Both the position numbers and the translations under genes were made by a program. The notes below the pieces were generated by a model, which worked only from the letters and a program-made list of their open reading frames with translations, was not told the origin of the DNA and did no database searches. Shown piece after piece: positions 60,410 through 64,000 of a DNA stretch of 64,000 nucleotides (position 1 is its first letter; every line of letters starts with the position of its first letter). The stretch comes from CAZAZQ01 sp964489705 (GTDB lineage: Bacteria; Zixibacteria; MSB-5A5; GN15; FEB-12), in the NCBI GenBank assembly GCA_964489705.1, contig CAZAZQ010000001.1, forward strand, positions 1 to 64,000. The letters are read 5' to 3'.

Positions 60410-60445
60410 ATCCTAAAAGAAAAACCGGGAGTGAGTTACTCCCGG
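60410..60445 (-). terminator. Rho-independent terminator after the DUF35-thiolase-HMGS operon
   Basis: On the minus strand CCGGGAGT (arm at 60438-60445) pairs with ACTCCCGG (60425-60432), followed by TTTTTCTTTT. It stands 45 nt after the DUF35 stop. Confidence 0.85.
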
Positions 60446-60489
60446 CTTCGTATATCGCCTTATCCTCCTGCCGGAACGGCAAAGGAGGC

Positions 60490-60894
60490 TTAGTACCATT
60501 TCGGGACAAACTTGTAGCCGTAGCTCAAGACACCGTGATGCCCTTCCGTCTGGATACGGCGGAACTCGATACGAACTTCCATGCCGATTTCGACTTTCTC
60601 GACATCACAGTCGGTCATCTGACCCATCAAACGGGTGCCGTCCGTCAGCTCGACGATTGCCAGCGCATACGGCGCCAGATCGCCCCACTGACTGGGGGCA
60701 GTGCGGATGACGGTATAGGTCATCACTTTGCCCGTATCGGGAAGCTTGACCGTTTCCGAAGCGGTGTCGCCGGTTTCGGGGTCAATCGTGCGCGGCGGGA
60801 AATAGGTCTTACCGCTTTTGGTGAACTTCGAGGCTTCCAACCGGTACCGCTGGGGATATTCACGCCAATTTCGAGAACTAAACATACTCATCAT
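60490..60894 (-). CDS. DUF35 OB-fold protein lacking the zinc-ribbon cysteines
   Basis: 134 residues. In archaea the DUF35 protein bridges acetoacetyl-CoA thiolase and HMG-CoA synthase. The family pattern survives as RYRLEASKFTKSGKTYFPPRTIDPETGD, PDTGKVMTYTVIRTAP, PYALAIVELTDGTRLMGQMTDCDVEKVEIGMEVRIEF and a final YGYKFVPKW, but the usual C-x-x-C pairs around GKTYFPPR are absent. It overlaps the thiolase gene by four bases, so the three proteins should form one complex. Confidence 0.85.
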   Translation of the reverse strand: MMSMFSSRNWREYPQRYRLEASKFTKSGKTYFPPRTIDPETGDTASETVKLPDTGKVMTYTVIRTAPSQWGDLAPYALAIVELTDGTRLMGQMTDCDVEKVEIGMEVRIEFRRIQTEGHHGVLSYGYKFVPKWY

Positions 60895-62051
60895 GCCACC
60901 TCCATAATATGCACCACCGACGACGCTCCGGAACCGCCCATATTCTGGGTCATTCCGAGGGTGGGAGAATTGGGAATCTGTCTGCCGTTTTCCGCTTGAC
61001 CGGTCAACTGCTTGTAGACCTCAATCACCTGCGCAATGCCGGTGGCACCGACGGGATGTCCCTTGGACTTCAGACCGCCTGACGAATTCACCGGAAACGT
61101 GCCGTCCAGCGCCGTCTCACCGGCAAGAGTCGCCGGTCCCGCTTTGCCGGGTTCGTAGATGCCCAACGACTCCAACACTACCAGCTCAGCGATAGTGAAG
61201 CAATCGTGGACTTCGGCAAATTGAATATCCTTGATGGTCTTCCCAGCCATTTTCAGGGCACGCTCCGCAGCCAACGTGGTCGCTCGGATAGTGGTGATAT
61301 CGTCGCGTTGCGCCAGTTGAATGGTATCGGTCGCCGCTCCCGAGCCGAGGACTTTAATGTAGGGTTTGCCCAGTTTCTTGGCGATTTCCTCGGTGGTCAC
61401 GATAACCGCCGCCGCCCCGTCGGTAATGGGAGAACAATCGAGAATCCGGAGCGGATCGGCAATCATCACCGATGATTCCACCTGCTCGCGGGACACTTCA
61501 AAGGGATACTGCGCCACCGGATTTTTGGCACCGTTCTTATGGTTTTTCACCGACACCGCGGAAAGCATTTCGCGGGTGGTGCCGTACTTTGCCATATGGG
61601 CATGAGCCATCATAGCATACAAACCGGGGAAGGTGGCACCGTGGAAAACTTCGTACTCTTGGTCTGCCGCCGTCGCCAGAGCGAAGGTAGCTTCATCCCC
61701 GGAGCAGTCGGTCATTTTTTCCACGCCGCCCGCCATGACGATGTCGGAGACTCCCGCCGCCACCTCGATGAACGCCTGACGAAACGCCAGCCCGCCCGAG
61801 GCGCACGCCGATTCGACCCGCGCCGCCGGCAAACCGCGCATTCCCATATAATCCGCCAACAAGGCTCCCAAGTGCTCTTGCCCGACGAACAAGCCGCCCG
61901 ACATGCACCCGACATATAATGAATCGATATGGTCAACCCCAGAATTGTGAATCGCTTCCATCGCCGCATCGACAAAAAGCTGCCGCAGCGACTTCCGCCA
62001 GACCTCACCCCATTGACTCATGCCGACACCAACAACACATACATCTCTCAT
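60891..62051 (-). CDS. Acetyl-CoA C-acetyltransferase (archaeal-type thiolase)
   Basis: 386 residues, the SCP2/archaeal thiolase type. The nucleophile Cys83 sits in ESACASGG. Later motifs are EVHDCFTIAELVVLESLG and GLKSKGHPVGATGIAQV with the catalytic His. It condenses two acetyl-CoA to acetoacetyl-CoA for the HMG-CoA synthase encoded immediately upstream. The archaeal thiolases that partner DUF35 belong to this group. Confidence 0.9.
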   Translation of the reverse strand: MRDVCVVGVGMSQWGEVWRKSLRQLFVDAAMEAIHNSGVDHIDSLYVGCMSGGLFVGQEHLGALLADYMGMRGLPAARVESACASGGLAFRQAFIEVAAGVSDIVMAGGVEKMTDCSGDEATFALATAADQEYEVFHGATFPGLYAMMAHAHMAKYGTTREMLSAVSVKNHKNGAKNPVAQYPFEVSREQVESSVMIADPLRILDCSPITDGAAAVIVTTEEIAKKLGKPYIKVLGSGAATDTIQLAQRDDITTIRATTLAAERALKMAGKTIKDIQFAEVHDCFTIAELVVLESLGIYEPGKAGPATLAGETALDGTFPVNSSGGLKSKGHPVGATGIAQVIEVYKQLTGQAENGRQIPNSPTLGMTQNMGGSGASSVVHIMEVA

Positions 62052-62064
62052 TGCAATCGTCCTC

Positions 62065-63114
62065 CTACTTGTTCATGTGGATTTTGTGCCGGAACTTGGC
62101 ATAGGTCCCGTAATCGAGATAGATGAGGTTCTCATCGAGAAGCTTCCGGGTATGGACCGCTTTGTCTCGCACTTCCTCAATCCGGTCGGTAACTTTCCAA
62201 ATAAAGGCATCGGAACCGGCACCCGAACCGAAGGAACACATCAGAATCAAGTCGCCCGGCTTCGCCACGTCGAGCGTCGCAGTCAAACCGATGGGGGAAG
62301 CGCCGGAGTAGGTGTTTCCCAATGTCGGCGAGAGCCACCCGGGGTTGATTTGTTCTTGAGTAAAGCCCAGTTGGAAAGCGACCCGCTGAGGGAATTTCCC
62401 GTTCGGCTGGTGAAAGACGGCATAGGTGAAATCTTTCGGCGTCAAACCGGATTTTTTCAAGATGGCGTTGGTCGCTCCCTTGGTATGAGCGAAATAAGCT
62501 TCCTCGCCGGTGAAGCGACCCGTGTGTTGCGGGTAAAATTCATGCTCCCGGCGCCAGAAGTCGGGGGTATCGGTCATGTACGAATGCGTATACAAACACT
62601 CGGCGATGAGCTGTTCCGTTCCCATGATGAACGCAGCCGCACCGGCGGCGGCGGAAAACTCCAGCGCATCCGACGGCGCCCCCTGAGAGGTATCGGCGGC
62701 TATGGCGAGAGCATATTTCATCTCCCCCGCTTTCACATGGCTCATCGCCACGTACATTCCTTCCGAACCGGCTTTGCAAGCGAATTCCAAATCGGCACAG
62801 TGGATATCCGGAGTCGCCCCGATAGCTTCGGCAACGGTCGTGCCCGACGGCTTCACCGCGTACGGATGCGACTCGGAACCGATGTAGATGGCGCCGATTT
62901 CTTTCGGGTCGACATGCTCGGCTCGTTTGAAAGCGTTTTTGGTCGCCTCAACCGATAAGGTAATGGTATCCATATCGGGGGGAGGAACCGACTTTTCGCG
63001 CAGCATTAATCCTTTTTTGTAGCTGGGCGCATCCGCTCCCCACACCTTGGCGATTTCTTCGACCTTGATGCGGTGGCGAGGGAGGTGCGCTCCGTAACCA
63101 ACAATTCCTACCAT
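62065..63114 (-). CDS. Hydroxymethylglutaryl-CoA synthase, archaeal type
   Basis: About 349 residues, the short archaeal class. The start MVGIVGYGAHLPRHRIKVEEIAKVWG matches the family; a longer frame upstream adds 43 unrelated residues. The nucleophile Cys113 lies in EFACKAGSEGMY; FHQPNGKFPQRVA gives the catalytic His, and GNTYSGASPIGL is conserved. It forms HMG-CoA, the entry to the mevalonate route to isoprenoids. Order HMGS-thiolase-DUF35 equals the archaeal operon. Confidence 0.92.
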   Translation of the reverse strand: MVGIVGYGAHLPRHRIKVEEIAKVWGADAPSYKKGLMLREKSVPPPDMDTITLSVEATKNAFKRAEHVDPKEIGAIYIGSESHPYAVKPSGTTVAEAIGATPDIHCADLEFACKAGSEGMYVAMSHVKAGEMKYALAIAADTSQGAPSDALEFSAAAGAAAFIMGTEQLIAECLYTHSYMTDTPDFWRREHEFYPQHTGRFTGEEAYFAHTKGATNAILKKSGLTPKDFTYAVFHQPNGKFPQRVAFQLGFTQEQINPGWLSPTLGNTYSGASPIGLTATLDVAKPGDLILMCSFGSGAGSDAFIWKVTDRIEEVRDKAVHTRKLLDENLIYLDYGTYAKFRHKIHMNK

Positions 63115-63276
63115 AGTAAACCTCTTGTATTTCAGTTCATTCGGCACGTTATCTTCAATTCGTATTAATTGGATATAATACAGCCATCGCCGGACAAACA
63201 CAAGCCATATCGTCGTCAGTCGAAAAATTATCCCCCACTTCAAGCGAATCTCGAGAGTACGCTATCAAGGGACAAG

Positions 63277-63321
63277 AAAAACACAAAAAATCCGGCAGGT
63301 TCTTCGCAAGAACCTGCCGGA
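63277..63321 (-). terminator. Rho-independent terminator after the cytochrome b gene
   Basis: A 14-bp perfect stem TCCGGCAGGTTCTT / AAGAACCTGCCGGA around a three-base loop, followed on the minus strand by TTTTTTGTGTTTTT. It stands about 30 nt after the stop. The stem core GGCAGGT resembles the palindromic repeats near 54 kb, but the rest differs. Confidence 0.9.
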
Positions 63322-63350
63322 GACTTGTTTCACAAAAGCTGGATTTTTCG

Positions 63351-64000
63351 TCAGGGAGTCGGGGGAACGTAGGGAGGGGTTTCATCCTCCTTAATCACTC
63401 CCTTCTCGACCAACGAGCGGTACCAGTTGGGATGGTGGTGCTCCGCCCACTCTTTGGTCACGTAGCCGTCTACCAACACCCGCCAGGTTCCCGGGTTAGC
63501 GATGGTTCCCAAGTAGGCATGAGAGAGCACTCCGGCAATAAGGATAAAGCCGACCAAGTTGTGAATCGTCGATGTGACGCAAATCCAGGAAAGCGGGAAG
63601 GACGACTTGAAAATCAACATCACGCCCGTTATCCCAATGATAATGCCGAAAAACGACGTATACCAGTAGAACAACTTCTGCCCGGCGTTGAAGCGACCGG
63701 CAGGGACTTCTCCTTTATAGCCAAGGTATCCGCCCAACCGTCGAACCCAATCAATGTCGTAGGAAGCAAACAAGGCATCCTTGAACCACAAGCCAATCCC
63801 CAAAATCGTCGTGATAATAAAGACAATCCCAGCAACAATATGGAACGTCAGCATTTGTTCCGCCGAGCGGAAAAGCAGGTCTTGCCAATTCGCCCAGTTA
63901 AACGCCATAATCAGCCCTGATACCGATAGAATAATAAATGCCAGTAGCCGGAAAAGGTGTACCGACCGCTCGGTTGCGGAAAACCGCTTGACTTCGCCGG
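63351..64000 (-). CDS. Formate-dehydrogenase-type cytochrome b subunit (partial, N-terminus outside window)
   Basis: Di-haem membrane subunit passing electrons between a periplasmic or cytoplasmic dehydrogenase and quinone. The frame continues past the ATG at 63908 to the window end: VKRFSATERSVHLFRLLAFIILSVSGLIM precedes it and is the first conserved membrane helix of FdhI-type cytochromes, so the ATG at 63908 is internal. Haem-ligand His residues lie in ERSVHLF, LTFHIVAG, TIHNLVGF and LSHAYLG. The C-terminus is Pro-rich (ETPPYVPPTP). The catalytic partner would lie outside the window. Confidence 0.85.
   Translation of the reverse strand, partial: GEVKRFSATERSVHLFRLLAFIILSVSGLIMAFNWANWQDLLFRSAEQMLTFHIVAGIVFIITTILGIGLWFKDALFASYDIDWVRRLGGYLGYKGEVPAGRFNAGQKLFYWYTSFFGIIIGITGVMLIFKSSFPLSWICVTSTIHNLVGFILIAGVLSHAYLGTIANPGTWRVLVDGYVTKEWAEHHHPNWYRSLVEKGVIKEDETPPYVPPTP

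Overview
The window looks like chromosomal DNA of a flagellated, diderm (outer-membrane) bacterium. P-ring and L-ring genes (flgI, flgH) and a PorV-like outer-membrane barrel imply two membranes. A secreted protein with paired dockerin-like repeats, a large protein with a FlgD-like C-terminal sorting domain and TPR-rich architectures resemble the FCB superphylum and neighbouring candidate phyla such as Zixibacteria. That placement is an inference from gene content, not from a phylogeny.

Region 1 (1-17.4 kb, mostly minus strand): c-di-AMP cyclase cdaA (cut by the window start) with folP; the pyrR-pyrB-pyrC operon behind a promoter and a recognisable PyrR-binding RNA hairpin; a double ABC ATPase of the ECF type; a CPA2 cation/proton antiporter; a plus-strand GNAT and a crotonase; a fused HATPase-HAMP-PP2C phosphatase; and an overlapping pair made of a 1.2-kaa secreted protein and a PorV-TPR protein.

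Region 2 (17.7-28.7 kb, minus): a housekeeping translation/division cluster, tRNA-Val, thrS, infC, rpmI, rplT, pheS, pheT, a ZapB-like coiled coil, zapA, rny, ymdB and folD. infC appears to start at an AUA codon.

Region 3 (28.8-50.2 kb, minus): one continuous flagellar locus: flgF, flgG, flgA, flgH, flgI, flgJ-SLT, flgN, flgK, csrA, flgL, fliW, two TPR-glycosyltransferases, flagellin, fliD, fliS, a second FlgN-like chaperone, flgM and an HDOD gene. A sigma-28 promoter and CsrA-type sites in the flagellin leader fit a FliW-CsrA-flagellin feedback switch. A sigma-54-like promoter lies upstream of flgF.

Region 4 (50.3-57.8 kb, plus, accessory island): a dockerin-like protein; an array of four ATTCGTAAAA boxes upstream of a near-consensus sigma-54 promoter; two tandem genes for small secreted repeat proteins; an AT-rich lipoprotein gene broken at a T9 run; a family of palindromic repeats; a third secreted protein sharing the GDDxGWGEP motif; and, overlapping it, a TPR-AAA+-Fis regulator of the sigma-54 activator class. 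Together these form a candidate undescribed secreted-peptide/TPR-sigma-54 system, the most interesting part of the window.

Region 5 (57.8-64 kb): glyA with a thiamine-binding-like protein and cutA; a DUF523 gene; an archaeal-style HMG-CoA synthase/thiolase/DUF35 operon whose DUF35 subunit has lost its zinc-ribbon cysteines; and a formate-dehydrogenase-type cytochrome b cut by the window end. All names rest on reading motifs by eye; no database search was possible.
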